Positions 7,915 through 15,874 of a stretch of DNA of 64,000 bases are shown here, piece after piece (positions within the stretch are counted from its first letter, which is position 1; each line of letters starts with the position of its first letter). Source of the stretch: Chromobacterium alkanivorans (GTDB lineage: Bacteria; Pseudomonadota; Gammaproteobacteria; Burkholderiales; Chromobacteriaceae). Under the pieces are notes generated by a model that worked only from the letters and a program-made list of their open reading frames with translations, searched no databases and was not told the DNA's origin. The translations under genes and the position numbers were made by a program. The stretch covers positions 1 to 64,000 of the forward strand of contig NZ_JAFHKL010000018.1 in the NCBI RefSeq assembly GCF_016937655.1. Direction: 5' to 3'.

Positions 7915-9741
7915 TTACTGGATCATGTCTCGAATTTTGGTCATCCATCCAAGAACCTCACCTTGAGGGTCTCGCTCATGAATCCTTGCCGCAGTCATCA
8001 GTGGGAACGCTCGTTCAGCGAGGCGGAGCTTTGCCTTCGTATCGCCCATCACCGCGTCGAATCCCTGGAGCTCAGAATAAGCTTCCGAAAATCGTTTTGG
8101 CGTCGCCTTTCTATCTACTGGATGATCAGTCACCTCGACTTTAACATTGAAGGCTTCGAAGATAGCGTCCGAATGAAGATAGCTTTCAATTTCGTGCTTT
8201 TCTGTTTGTACGGCCCAAGAACCATCCTGCCTCGCATTCACCCTAGCAGCGGCTTCGGCGTAACTCGCAACATCACGGTCGTAGATATGAAACTCTTTTT
8301 TGTTTAGAGCTCGCAAGTAGTATTCATCAACCCAATGTTTCAAGGTTCCACCACCCAGCACAACGAACGCGATTCGCCCATCGTTATCTAGGTTTGGCAG
8401 TGAACTGTCTTCGGCGTGCAGCGCCTTGCTGAGGGCCTTTAACGCGGATACGTCAGTGGGACCTTCTACACATAGCAGTACCTTGACGCGGCTATCCGGT
8501 GTCACCCCAAGAGCTTCTGCAACAACACCGAAAACGTCTGCACCAGCCTGAATAACAGGCTTGTCTGTCTTGCTATCCCGGAAGATATAGCGAATGCTGT
8601 CATTTGGAAGATCCGCGGCAAACCCTGGACTGTGGGTCGTAAGGATGACCTGACATCCTGCTTCCAAGGAGAGATACTTGAACGACTCGATCAATATCCG
8701 CTGGTTGTTGGGATGCTGGGCAGTTTCCGGCTCTTCGATTGCGTAGATGATGCTGCGACGGTTGCTAATGCGTAGACGGCGTTCGGCCTCGGCCTTGAAA
8801 AAACTAACGAGAACAAGCCTTCGAACGCCGCTGCCACGTTTGTTCAGCGGAATGCCGGAATCAGTGTTAAGTCCGACGGAGAACAACCCCTGCCATTTGG
8901 CAGTTGTTGGGGGGGTGAATTCTGGACTCAATTCGCTGGCTAACCCAGGATCTATTGTTTTCAATGCTTCGTGGGTATTTTTAGCGATTTCCTCAGCTTT
9001 CTCTTGGACACGTTGCTGAATCTTAGCAATATCTGCCTGAACCTCGGCCAATGCAGCAGCAACAGCCGCTTTCATCGGGCTTTGCACTTCGTCATCGGAA
9101 TCTTTGCTGCTTCTGTCGCTTTGAAAGAGAGCGAATATTGGAAGGTAACTCTCGATCTGGTCCCAGAGTCTCTTCGCATCTTCTTTGGCCTTACTAACAG
9201 GGATTGCCGTTTCCATGAGCTTTAAATCGCCTCCCGCGGCCCAGATCGCCTTACGCATTCCGGGATTGCCCTTTAGCGGCACATTCAGCTTCAACTCTTT
9301 GACTTTTGTCTGTAGGTCTTTTTCTTTGAGCTCGAGAAGATTTTGAAAACCGGGTGCAGAAGGGTGATTGGCAATCACGAATATTTCAAGCGATGGCTTC
9401 TTGTTGCCACAGTTATAAACCTTTTGAAGCTTCAAAGTTCCCATGTCCGTTAACAGGAATTCCTCTGCAAGGGATGTTTCAGCACCAGCATCGAGGATTA
9501 GCGAATCGGGAAAATCAGTAAACTCACAGGTGATTTCGACTGTTTCGATTCCGCTGCGTACATTCGCATCGCTTTGTTCAATTGAGACAACATCATTATT
9601 GAAAAAGATCTCCAAGGCCTCCAGAACCGATGACTTACCAATGTCGTTCCGGCCAACAAAGGTAGTGAGATCAGCAAAGTCAACATTGATTTCGCTCTCA
9701 TAGCAGCGGAAGTTTTTCAGCGTAACAGCCTTTAAGCGCAT
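7915..9741 (-). CDS. OLD-family ATP-dependent endonuclease
   Basis: A 608-residue protein with a GGGAGAG ribosome site before its ATG. The N-terminal ABC-type ATPase has Walker A GRNDIGKS (30-37), a coiled-coil-like insertion (about 225-260), an EEPETAQHP Walker B/D-loop (336-344) and TTHSP (368-372). The C-terminal TOPRIM nuclease shows CVEGPTD (424-430) and YDRD (487-490). This is the class 1 OLD architecture, known from phage P2 Old and from Gabija GajA. No UvrD-like GajB partner is adjacent, so it is either a stand-alone OLD or works with the neighbouring nuclease-STAND gene, 170 bp away on the same strand. It shares the lower GC of that gene. Confidence 0.88.
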   Translation of the reverse strand: MRLKAVTLKNFRCYESEINVDFADLTTFVGRNDIGKSSVLEALEIFFNNDVVSIEQSDANVRSGIETVEITCEFTDFPDSLILDAGAETSLAEEFLLTDMGTLKLQKVYNCGNKKPSLEIFVIANHPSAPGFQNLLELKEKDLQTKVKELKLNVPLKGNPGMRKAIWAAGGDLKLMETAIPVSKAKEDAKRLWDQIESYLPIFALFQSDRSSKDSDDEVQSPMKAAVAAALAEVQADIAKIQQRVQEKAEEIAKNTHEALKTIDPGLASELSPEFTPPTTAKWQGLFSVGLNTDSGIPLNKRGSGVRRLVLVSFFKAEAERRLRISNRRSIIYAIEEPETAQHPNNQRILIESFKYLSLEAGCQVILTTHSPGFAADLPNDSIRYIFRDSKTDKPVIQAGADVFGVVAEALGVTPDSRVKVLLCVEGPTDVSALKALSKALHAEDSSLPNLDNDGRIAFVVLGGGTLKHWVDEYYLRALNKKEFHIYDRDVASYAEAAARVNARQDGSWAVQTEKHEIESYLHSDAIFEAFNVKVEVTDHPVDRKATPKRFSEAYSELQGFDAVMGDTKAKLRLAERAFPLMTAARIHERDPQGEVLGWMTKIRDMIQ

Positions 9742-9966
9742 TGGTCTCTCCCTTAGGCTCCGTGGATTACTGTTCGTTCTAGATGGCTATCATCGTACTA
9801 TGCATGCCAATAAGATAATATTCCATTCGAATAAACACAAGCCAATTGATTCCACGAAGTAGTCCCTGGAAGATTAGTAGATCAACATTCGGAAGCTGAC
9901 AGCTCAATCAGCTGGGGAAAACGTCCGCTTTGGCCGACAAGCCACCCCCCACCCCATAACACCAAA

Positions 9967-9990
9967 CCCCCGGCTCTCGCCGGGGGGCTC
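9967..9990 (-). terminator. Rho-independent terminator
   Basis: The stem CCCCCGGC/GCCGGGGG with a TCTC loop lies directly after the stop of the 145-residue gene at 9994. On the minus strand it is followed by the T-containing TTTGGTGTT. Confidence 0.65.
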
Positions 9991-9993
9991 CCT

Positions 9994-10431
9994 TTACTTA
10001 CTCTTCTTCAACACCCGTCGCTCCAGCAAGGAGCGCTCCACCTGCGCCTCCATCATCTGGTGTTGATGGTCGGTGTAGGCGTAGACATTCATCCGTCGCG
10101 CGCTGAGCGAGATCAGCAGCTCCAGATGGTTGAAGAAGCCCAGCCAGTAGCCGCGCTGCTCGGTAAGGCTGAAGTCGATGTCGCGAGCGATGCGGCTGAT
10201 CAGGCCCTGGCCCACGTAGGTGGGGTTGTCCTTGAACCATTGCAGCAGGTGGGCGGCGCATTCCCGGCCGTAGGCGTGGGCTTCGGCGGGGGTGGGCGGT
10301 GCCGGCGGCATTTGCCAGTAGTGCGGGTAGGTGCGTCCGGGTAGGCGGCTGACGAAGGGGAGCAGGATTTCCTGGGTTTCGAGGCCAGGGGTGCGGTAGC
10401 GCCGTCGGCGCGGGAAGGGGGATTGCGGCAT
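9994..10431 (-). CDS. Hypothetical protein
   Basis: The product has 145 residues from the ATG at 10431, which has a GGAG site 7 nt upstream. A longer frame to 10548 lacks such a site. The N-terminus is arginine-rich (PRRRRYRTPG). The rest is probably helical and soluble, with many aromatic residues and no membrane segment. No known domain is recognised. Composition matches the chromosome, not the preceding AT-rich block, so the gene marks the right edge of that block. It ends at a good terminator and is probably monocistronic. Confidence 0.6.
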   Translation of the reverse strand: MPQSPFPRRRRYRTPGLETQEILLPFVSRLPGRTYPHYWQMPPAPPTPAEAHAYGRECAAHLLQWFKDNPTYVGQGLISRIARDIDFSLTEQRGYWLGFFNHLELLISLSARRMNVYAYTDHQHQMMEAQVERSLLERRVLKKSK

Positions 10432-10590
10432 GTCGTTACTCCTGCGATGAAACAAGATTAACAAGCTGCCTATCCGAGAGAGGATTTGGCAGGCGCGTGA
10501 TGGGATTGGCATTACCGAGCCTGACGAACCCCGGCGAGCGCATAGCACTCTCCCTCCAAGCGCCTGCCGTTAAAGCATGGCAAAGCGCAA

Positions 10591-10660
10591 GCATGCGCGT
10601 TGATGCGCATGCCTGGGTCATCAGGCGTTTCGAGATGCCAATCTCGGTGCCGTGTTTTGC
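10591..10660. other. Three consecutive perfect stem-loops in the 10432-10807 gap
   Basis: The 376-bp gap between divergent genes has no supported ORF. It contains GCATGCGC/GCGCATGC with a 6-nt loop (10591-10612), CGAGAT/ATCTCG with a 4-nt loop (about 10630-10646) and GTGCCG/CGGCAC with a 7-nt loop (about 10648-10666). Three perfect hairpins within about 75 bp suggest a structured leader of either gene, a small RNA or a binding site. None matches a riboswitch I know. Confidence 0.4.
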
Positions 10661-10807
10661 GGCACGCGGGGATTGTTGCCGACTATGCGGGCAGGGTCAA
10701 GGCGCGGTGGTTGTGCTTCAGCCGGCATGTGGAGCGGAACACGCCGGCTGGGGTTGCCAGCTATGGCGGACTAGAATCGATCGTTCTATTTCAGACGGAG
10801 CGTGAAA

Positions 10808-11119
10808 ATGATTGTCAGAACATGGCATGGCTGTGTACCGCGGTGGCATGAGGCGGGGTTTGCCGCGCATTTGGAGCAAACCGGCATCCAGCACTCCAGA
10901 AGCATCAAGGGCAATTTAGGCGCGTTTGTCCGTCAGGAAGTGCAGGGGGAGTGGATGCATTTCTTTTTGGCCACTTATTGGGAGGACCTGGAGGCGGTCA
11001 AGGCGTTTGCCGGCGACAACTACCATATCGCCGTCATTTATCCGGATGATGAGCAGTTTGGCCTGTTGTCCGATCCTTATGTGTTTCAGCATGAGGTCAG
11101 CGAGATCACTCCGCTGTAA
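10808..11119 (+). CDS. Small ABM-like (antibiotic biosynthesis monooxygenase) domain protein
   Basis: A 103-residue protein. The ATG at 10808 is preferred over the in-frame GTG at 10802 because the CGGAG site lies 7 nt before it. The pattern MIVRTWHGCV...FVRQEVQGEWMHFFLATYWEDLEAVKAFAGDNYHIAVIYPDDE resembles the dimeric alpha/beta-barrel (ABM/DUF1330) fold, with the typical W-x-D/S-x-E-A-(I/V)-x-x-F motif. The family includes monooxygenases, haem-degrading enzymes and proteins of unknown role; nothing in the neighbourhood narrows the function. Confidence 0.65.
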   Translation: MIVRTWHGCVPRWHEAGFAAHLEQTGIQHSRSIKGNLGAFVRQEVQGEWMHFFLATYWEDLEAVKAFAGDNYHIAVIYPDDEQFGLLSDPYVFQHEVSEITPL

Positions 11120-11196
11120 CAGCCCGTTTGTGGCGGCTTTAGCCCTGTGCCGGCGTCGAGGCGGCCAAGTGGGACAGGGCCAAGCCCGCTCTGGTT

Positions 11197-11490
11197 TTAA
11201 TCGCTATCGGCCTGCTGATCAGGGCCTGGCTGCGGTTGCGGCGTACTCGCAGATTCAGCCTGCCGGCGATCAACTGCCTCCGCCTCGTCCTGAAGCGGCG
11301 GCGCTTCCTGCTTCTCTCTTTTGAACATCTCGGGCGGGGTTGGCATTCGCATCAGTTGTTGCTGCATGCGAAAACTATCCGTCATGGCCTTGTTGATTTG
11401 GGTAAACGCCGGGTGGGAGGGTGAGAGTGAATCTGCGCTGACGGCCGCACTGTAAAGCGTTAGCGGCAGCAGAAGGGCGTGGATACGCAT
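11197..11490 (-). CDS. Small secreted hypothetical protein
   Basis: The start at 11490 (MRIHALLLPLTLYSAAVSA) gives a clear Sec signal peptide of about 19 residues in a 97-residue product. The mature part is hydrophilic, rich in Met, Gln and Pro, and ends in a low-complexity PQPQPGPDQQADSD tail, so it is probably disordered. No family is recognised. The 219 bp upstream, before the inverted-repeat element, holds nothing recognisable apart from its presumed promoter. Confidence 0.6.
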   Translation of the reverse strand: MRIHALLLPLTLYSAAVSADSLSPSHPAFTQINKAMTDSFRMQQQLMRMPTPPEMFKREKQEAPPLQDEAEAVDRRQAESASTPQPQPGPDQQADSD

Positions 11491-11709
11491 CTTGTTCCTG
11501 ACAAAGTCTCTGGCCACGGGGCGTGGCGGTTTGCGGTATGGCTTGGCTGGCGTGCTTCCGTTGAGAGGAGGCGCGTGGCTGGGAAGATAGGCGAACGGCA
11601 GCGAACGCCTAAAAGATAGGGAATTCTATCTAACCATGCCCAAAGGTCAAGCCCAAGGACCATTCCCGCCTGGCGCGACGCGTGGGGCCGCCGCGCCGCT
11701 GTTGGTTTA

Positions 11710-11849
11710 GAGCCTGTTTACGATCTCGCGAGCTAGAGCGAGACAAGGCGAAAACGGCTGAGAAAGCGGAGTGTACAAATGGTACATGAGCATTTCGAAG
11801 GTGTTTTCAACGCCGTATCGCCGCAGCGCAGCAGATCGTAAACAGACTC
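11710..11849 (+). mobile_element. 140-bp inverted-repeat element, full copy
   Basis: The ends GAGCCTGTTTACGATCT and AGATCGTAAACAGACTC are flanked by the 3-bp duplication TTA (11707-11709 and 11850-11852). The right TTA is the stop codon (TAA) of the convergent adenylyltransferase gene. The central hairpin is TGTAC-AAATG-GTACA. No coding capacity. Confidence 0.9.
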
Positions 11850-12701
11850 TTAGGACGGCGCGTGGATCAAGTCGCGGATACCGGCTTCCACCGCTTCCGG
11901 GTAGTCGAAGCCGGCGCGGGCGGCCACTTCGCGCGCCGCTTGGCTGTATAGCCGCAGGGTGGCGTGGAAGGCGCGTTCGGTGTCGGCGGCGTCGAAGCGG
12001 CCAAACACCTGTTGCAGCGCCTGCCAGTGTTCCGGCTCGGCCCAGTGTTGCAGCCGGGCGCCGATATGCCAGCAGTCCGCCGCCGCGCCGGGGCGGCTGC
12101 GGGCGTGCCATTCCAGCATTTCCAGCAGCAGTTCCTTCATGGTCCAGTCGCGGTGTTTGACGACAAACAGCTCGCCGCGCGCAAGGTATTTGGGGATGTG
12201 AAAGGCCTCGAACCAGAATTCCTCCACTCTCTCGCGAAATACTTCCGCCGTGGGCTGCGCCGGCGCGGCGGGGCGGCCTTGCGGCGCGGGCAGGTCTTGG
12301 GTCACGCCGGTTTTGTCCAGCAGCACGCGGTAGCCGCGTTGGTACAGCGGGTCCAGCCCATGCTCGCGCATGGCTTGCAGCCGGGCGGGGCCGGCCAGGG
12401 TGAAGTCGATTTTGACGCCGTCGGCGTAGATGGCCAGGCGGGTGGGCCAGGCCTGGCCTTCGCCCAGGCGCAGCACGGTGAGCAGGGGGCCGATGTCGCG
12501 CAGCCAGCCGTCGTTGTCGGCCAGCGTTGTTGGGGCCGGTCCGATGATTTCCAGGTCCAGGTCCGAATGAATGTCGGCGCTGCCGTCGTCGCGGGCAAAG
12601 GAGCCGGTGAGGATCAGCGCGTCCACGTCAGTACGGCTTTGCGCCCAGGCAATGGCGGCGTTCAGGCGCTGGGCCTGAGGTGTGTTGGATTTGAGTGTCA
12701 T
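11850..12701 (-). CDS. Aminoglycoside 6-adenylyltransferase-like nucleotidyltransferase
   Basis: A 283-residue protein. The nucleotidyltransferase core is clear: LTGSFARDDGSADIHSDLDLEI supplies the GS motif and paired Asp metal ligands, and a later VKIDFTLAG strand supplies the third acidic residue. The C-terminal helical half (FWFEAFHIPKYLARGELFVVKHRDWTMKELLLEMLEW) matches the ANT(6)/AadE streptomycin adenylyltransferase family. Whether it modifies an aminoglycoside here is inferred; distant chromosomal homologues are common. GC content equals that of its neighbours, arguing against recent transfer. The stop codon is part of the TTA duplicated by the adjacent repeat element. A ribosomal-protection-like GTPase gene lies 117 bp upstream on the same strand. 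Confidence 0.75.
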   Translation of the reverse strand: MTLKSNTPQAQRLNAAIAWAQSRTDVDALILTGSFARDDGSADIHSDLDLEIIGPAPTTLADNDGWLRDIGPLLTVLRLGEGQAWPTRLAIYADGVKIDFTLAGPARLQAMREHGLDPLYQRGYRVLLDKTGVTQDLPAPQGRPAAPAQPTAEVFRERVEEFWFEAFHIPKYLARGELFVVKHRDWTMKELLLEMLEWHARSRPGAAADCWHIGARLQHWAEPEHWQALQQVFGRFDAADTERAFHATLRLYSQAAREVAARAGFDYPEAVEAGIRDLIHAPS

Positions 12702-12818
12702 GCAGTGCTTGCTGATAGCGAGGGGCTGGTGAATAGGCTGGCCGGTGGCGAGGAAGTTTCCCTGGATGAAAAAGACTGCCCGCCAGGCGGGCAGTCCGGA
12801 GCGCCGGGATGGGCGGGT

Positions 12819-14750
12819 TTAGCGGGACGCTGCCGTTACTGGCCGAAGCTGAGGGCCGGAGGCGGGGCGTGGACGCTTGGGCGGCGGCCCTTGCACCGCC
12901 TCGTAGCGGTCGAACATGGTTTCCAGCAGGCCTTCGCCGCCGGTCAACGGCGGCAGCAGTCCTTGCAATTGCTGCAGCTTTGCGGCGCGGATGCAGCCGG
13001 TCAGCAGGTAGCCGCCGGCCTGCTGTTGCGGTGGTTCCGGCTGCGCTTGCAGCGAGGCCAACGCGGACAGTATTGCGCTGAGCGCGTCGGCCGGCACCTC
13101 CAGCCGGAAGCGCTGGATGGGCTCGCACACATGGCTGCCGGCCAGGCGTAGCGCCTCCGCGAGCACCAGCGGCGCCAGGCCGCGGTGCTCCGCCGCGGTG
13201 GTCAGCGGCCCCCAGTGCCGGCGGCGGATGGAGTGGGTCATGGTGACGCGGCAATCCGTGACTTCCCAGCCGTACAGGCCGTTGCGCAAGGCGGCGCGCA
13301 CTCCGTCTTCCACCGCTTTGAAGTAGGCGGGCGGCAGCATGCCTTCATGCATGGCCAGGCGGAATTCGACGCCGCTGCCGGCCGGCGCGGGTTCCAGGCG
13401 CAAACCGATGGTGGCGACGAAGGGGTTGGGCGCTTCCATCAGCGCGAAACCTACGCCGGACGGCCGCTCCACGCAGAGCGTGGTGGTCTCCCGGAATTCC
13501 GCCGCTATGCCGTAGTCGCTGGCCAGAGTTTCCTGAATCACCTCCTTTTGCACTTCGCCGTACAGCGACAGCGCCACTTCCTGGAGGCCGTCGTCCTGCC
13601 GCAGATTGATCAGCGGGTCTTGCTCCGCCAGCTGGCTCAGCGCGGCGTATAGCCGCCGCGCGTCCGCCGGATGGCGCGCGCTCACTCGGGTTTCCAGCGT
13701 GGGCGGGGAGAAGGCGCGCGCGGCACGCGGCCGCGCCGGGCCAAAGACGTCGCCGATGCGCGCGGCCTCCAGGCCGTGCAGCAGGGCGATCTGGCCGGCC
13801 TGGACGGACGCGGCGACGCGCGCTTCGCCGCGATCGAACACCTTGATGGCGGCGATCTTGTCCTGGCGGCCGCCCAGCGACAGCCGCTCGCGCAGCCGCA
13901 GGCTGCCGGTAAACAGCCGCGCATAGGCGATCTTTTCGCCGCCGCGCCCGCGTTCTATCTTGAACACCGCGCCGGACGGCGGTCCGTCTGCGTCGCCGGC
14001 GGCTGCCGGCAATAGTTCCGCGATGGCCGCCAGCAAGCCGGGCAAGCCGGCGCCGGTGGCCGCGGAGCCAAACAGCACCGGGTGCGCCTGGCCCCGCCGG
14101 GTTTGCCGCGCCAGCTCCGCGCGCAGCCGTTGGTAGGAGGGCGGCGCGCTTTGGCCCAGATAGGCGGCCAGGATGCGGTCGTTGTTTTCCGCCAGGGTTT
14201 CGGTCAGTCGGGCGCGAAAGGCGATGTGGTCCGCGTCATAGGCGTGGTAGCCGGCGCCAGGCGTGCCGATGTCCCGCGGTTCGCCTATGGCGATGGCGGA
14301 TGGGCTGAGCTTGTGGGCGATTTGCCGCAGCAGGCTGTCGTGTTGCGCGCCCCGGCGGTCTATCTTGTTGACGAAAATCAGGCAGGGCAGCCCTTGGCGC
14401 TGGATGGCGCGCATCAGGATGCGGGTTTGCGCCTGTACGCCTTCCACGGCGGAGACGACGAGGATGATCCCGTCCAACACGTCCAGCACGCGATCCACTT
14501 CGGCGATGAAGTCGGGGTGGCCTGGGGTGTCGATCAGGTTGACGGACAGGTCTTCGATGGCGAAGGACGCCACGGAGGATTTGATGGTGATGCCGCGCTG
14601 GCGTTCTTGCGCGAGCGTGTCGGTATGGGTATTGCCCTGGTCTACGCTGCCGGCGGCCTGGATGGCTCCGGTGGTGTAGAGCAGTTGTTCGCTAAGGCTA
14701 GTTTTTCCAGCGTCGATGTGCGCGAGAATTCCCAAGTTTAGTGTACGCAT
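12819..14750 (-). CDS. Tet(M)/Otr(A)-type ribosomal protection-like GTPase
   Basis: A 643-residue translational GTPase, close to the usual length of about 640. G1 AHIDAGKT (about 10-17), the G2/switch region RGITI, G3 DTPGH and G4 NKID are all intact. EF-G-like domains II-V follow; domain IV includes the RRRHWGPLTTAAEHR region. The start matches Tet(M) closely in pattern (xNxGxLAHxDAGKTxLxExLLY), so it is nearer the tetracycline-protection branch than housekeeping EF-G. It ends with an unusual proline/arginine-rich tail of about 25 residues. Tetracycline protection is inferred from family; base composition is native. Confidence 0.85.
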   Translation of the reverse strand: MRTLNLGILAHIDAGKTSLSEQLLYTTGAIQAAGSVDQGNTHTDTLAQERQRGITIKSSVASFAIEDLSVNLIDTPGHPDFIAEVDRVLDVLDGIILVVSAVEGVQAQTRILMRAIQRQGLPCLIFVNKIDRRGAQHDSLLRQIAHKLSPSAIAIGEPRDIGTPGAGYHAYDADHIAFRARLTETLAENNDRILAAYLGQSAPPSYQRLRAELARQTRRGQAHPVLFGSAATGAGLPGLLAAIAELLPAAAGDADGPPSGAVFKIERGRGGEKIAYARLFTGSLRLRERLSLGGRQDKIAAIKVFDRGEARVAASVQAGQIALLHGLEAARIGDVFGPARPRAARAFSPPTLETRVSARHPADARRLYAALSQLAEQDPLINLRQDDGLQEVALSLYGEVQKEVIQETLASDYGIAAEFRETTTLCVERPSGVGFALMEAPNPFVATIGLRLEPAPAGSGVEFRLAMHEGMLPPAYFKAVEDGVRAALRNGLYGWEVTDCRVTMTHSIRRRHWGPLTTAAEHRGLAPLVLAEALRLAGSHVCEPIQRFRLEVPADALSAILSALASLQAQPEPPQQQAGGYLLTGCIRAAKLQQLQGLLPPLTGGEGLLETMFDRYEAVQGPPPKRPRPASGPQLRPVTAASR

Positions 14751-14937
14751 TCAGCTCAATGCCTATGGAATGTCTGGTCATGAAGGGTTCCTTGTTGGTG
14801 AGCGGAGAGCGGTTACGCATGGGGTGTTCCTTTCAGTTACGGGGTAAAAAAGCTGATTTTATCTAGCGGGCGGCGCAGGGTAAAGCGCTACCGCGCGGCC
14901 CGGCTGGCGGTGCCTTTGCCGGGCGTTGTCCGCGTGT

Positions 14938-15672
14938 TCAGTGCAGATCGTGCCGATACATGAACACCGGCAGTCGCCATTCGCGCCAGATGGCGGCCAG
15001 GCGGATGGTGAGGCCGACGGCGAAGCTGGCCAGCACGTTGAGGTCATGCGGCACGCCCAGTTTGATCAGGCCCAGGTAGAGCAGGGCCACGGCGAAGGAG
15101 ACGCTGGCGTACAGCTCCTGGCGGAACACCACCGGCACGCGGTTGCACAGCACGTCGCGCAGGATGCCGCCGGCGATGCCGGTGATCATGCCGGCCATCA
15201 CCACCACCACCGGGTGGTAGTCCATGGACTGGGCCACGCCGCAGCCTATGATGGTGAAGGCGATCAGGCCCAGCGCGTCCAGCACCAGGAAGACGCGGCT
15301 GAGGCGTTTCATGTAGCGGGCCACGAACACGGCGGCCAGGCCGCCGGCGATGACGAGGCCGACGTATTCCGGGTGCTGGGTCCAGCCTATCGGGTAGCGG
15401 CCCAGCACGATGTCGCGCACGGTGCCGCCGCCCAGGGCGGTGAGGAAGGCGATGACTGTAACGCCGAAGATGTCCATATTGCGGCGGCCGGCCGCGAGCG
15501 CGCCGGTCATCGCTTCCGCGGTGATGGCGATCAGATAGATCAGGGTAAGCATGTAGTTGCAGTGGTCAAACAGGCTGGCGCCGAGATGAGCGGCGAAGCC
15601 GGGTGGGAAAATGGGTTGGCAATGGGCGGGCCATGCCAGGTGGCGCGCAGCCTGGGCGAGAGTTTCGAACAT
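14938..15672 (-). CDS. TRIC / glycine-transporter-domain (UPF0126) membrane protein
   Basis: The start is the ATG at 15672 (MFETLAQ), preceded by AAGGA; the frame continues upstream only through repeat DNA. The 244-residue protein has about seven membrane segments arranged as two homologous halves, each with a GGGxxRD motif (GGGTVRDIVLG and GGILRDVL), diagnostic of the UPF0126/TRIC family. Prokaryotic members are trimeric cation channels, and the Pfam name of the domain is glycine transporter. A tandem glycine riboswitch lies upstream on the same strand. That supports a role in glycine uptake or export, though transport itself is inferred. A full repeat element separates riboswitch and gene. 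Confidence 0.88.
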   Translation of the reverse strand: MFETLAQAARHLAWPAHCQPIFPPGFAAHLGASLFDHCNYMLTLIYLIAITAEAMTGALAAGRRNMDIFGVTVIAFLTALGGGTVRDIVLGRYPIGWTQHPEYVGLVIAGGLAAVFVARYMKRLSRVFLVLDALGLIAFTIIGCGVAQSMDYHPVVVVMAGMITGIAGGILRDVLCNRVPVVFRQELYASVSFAVALLYLGLIKLGVPHDLNVLASFAVGLTIRLAAIWREWRLPVFMYRHDLH

Positions 15673-15685
15673 GGGTTTTCCTTGA

Positions 15686-15828
15686 GAGCTGGTGCACGAT
15701 CTGCTGCGTTGCGTGAGACGTGACGCGGTGAGTACCGCTTCGAAATGCTCATGTACCATTTGTACATTCCGCTTTCTCAGCTGTTTTCGCCTTGTCTCGT
15801 CCTTGCTCGCGAGATCGTGAACACATTC
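15686..15828 (-). mobile_element. 143-bp inverted-repeat element, full copy in a riboswitch leader
   Basis: TGA duplications (15683-15685, 15829-15831) flank ends resembling GAGCCTGTTTACGATCT. The copy lies within the mRNA leader of the TRIC gene, its edge 14 nt from the start codon, immediately 5' of the AAGGA ribosome site. The central hairpin loop is AAATG when read in element orientation, the same as in the 11710 copy. Confidence 0.88.
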
Positions 15829-15874
15829 TGAGCATGGCCGACGGACCGCGCATGGGCGCGACGCTGCCGGCATT

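Noticed and set aside
7915-9741. Gabija (GajA-GajB) system
   Set aside because: The OLD-type GajA-like architecture is present but no UvrD/PcrA-like helicase gene lies next to it.
10436-10621. 61-residue ORF upstream of the 145-residue hypothetical gene
   Set aside because: It overlaps that gene's ribosome site and leader region with hairpins; no domain recognised.
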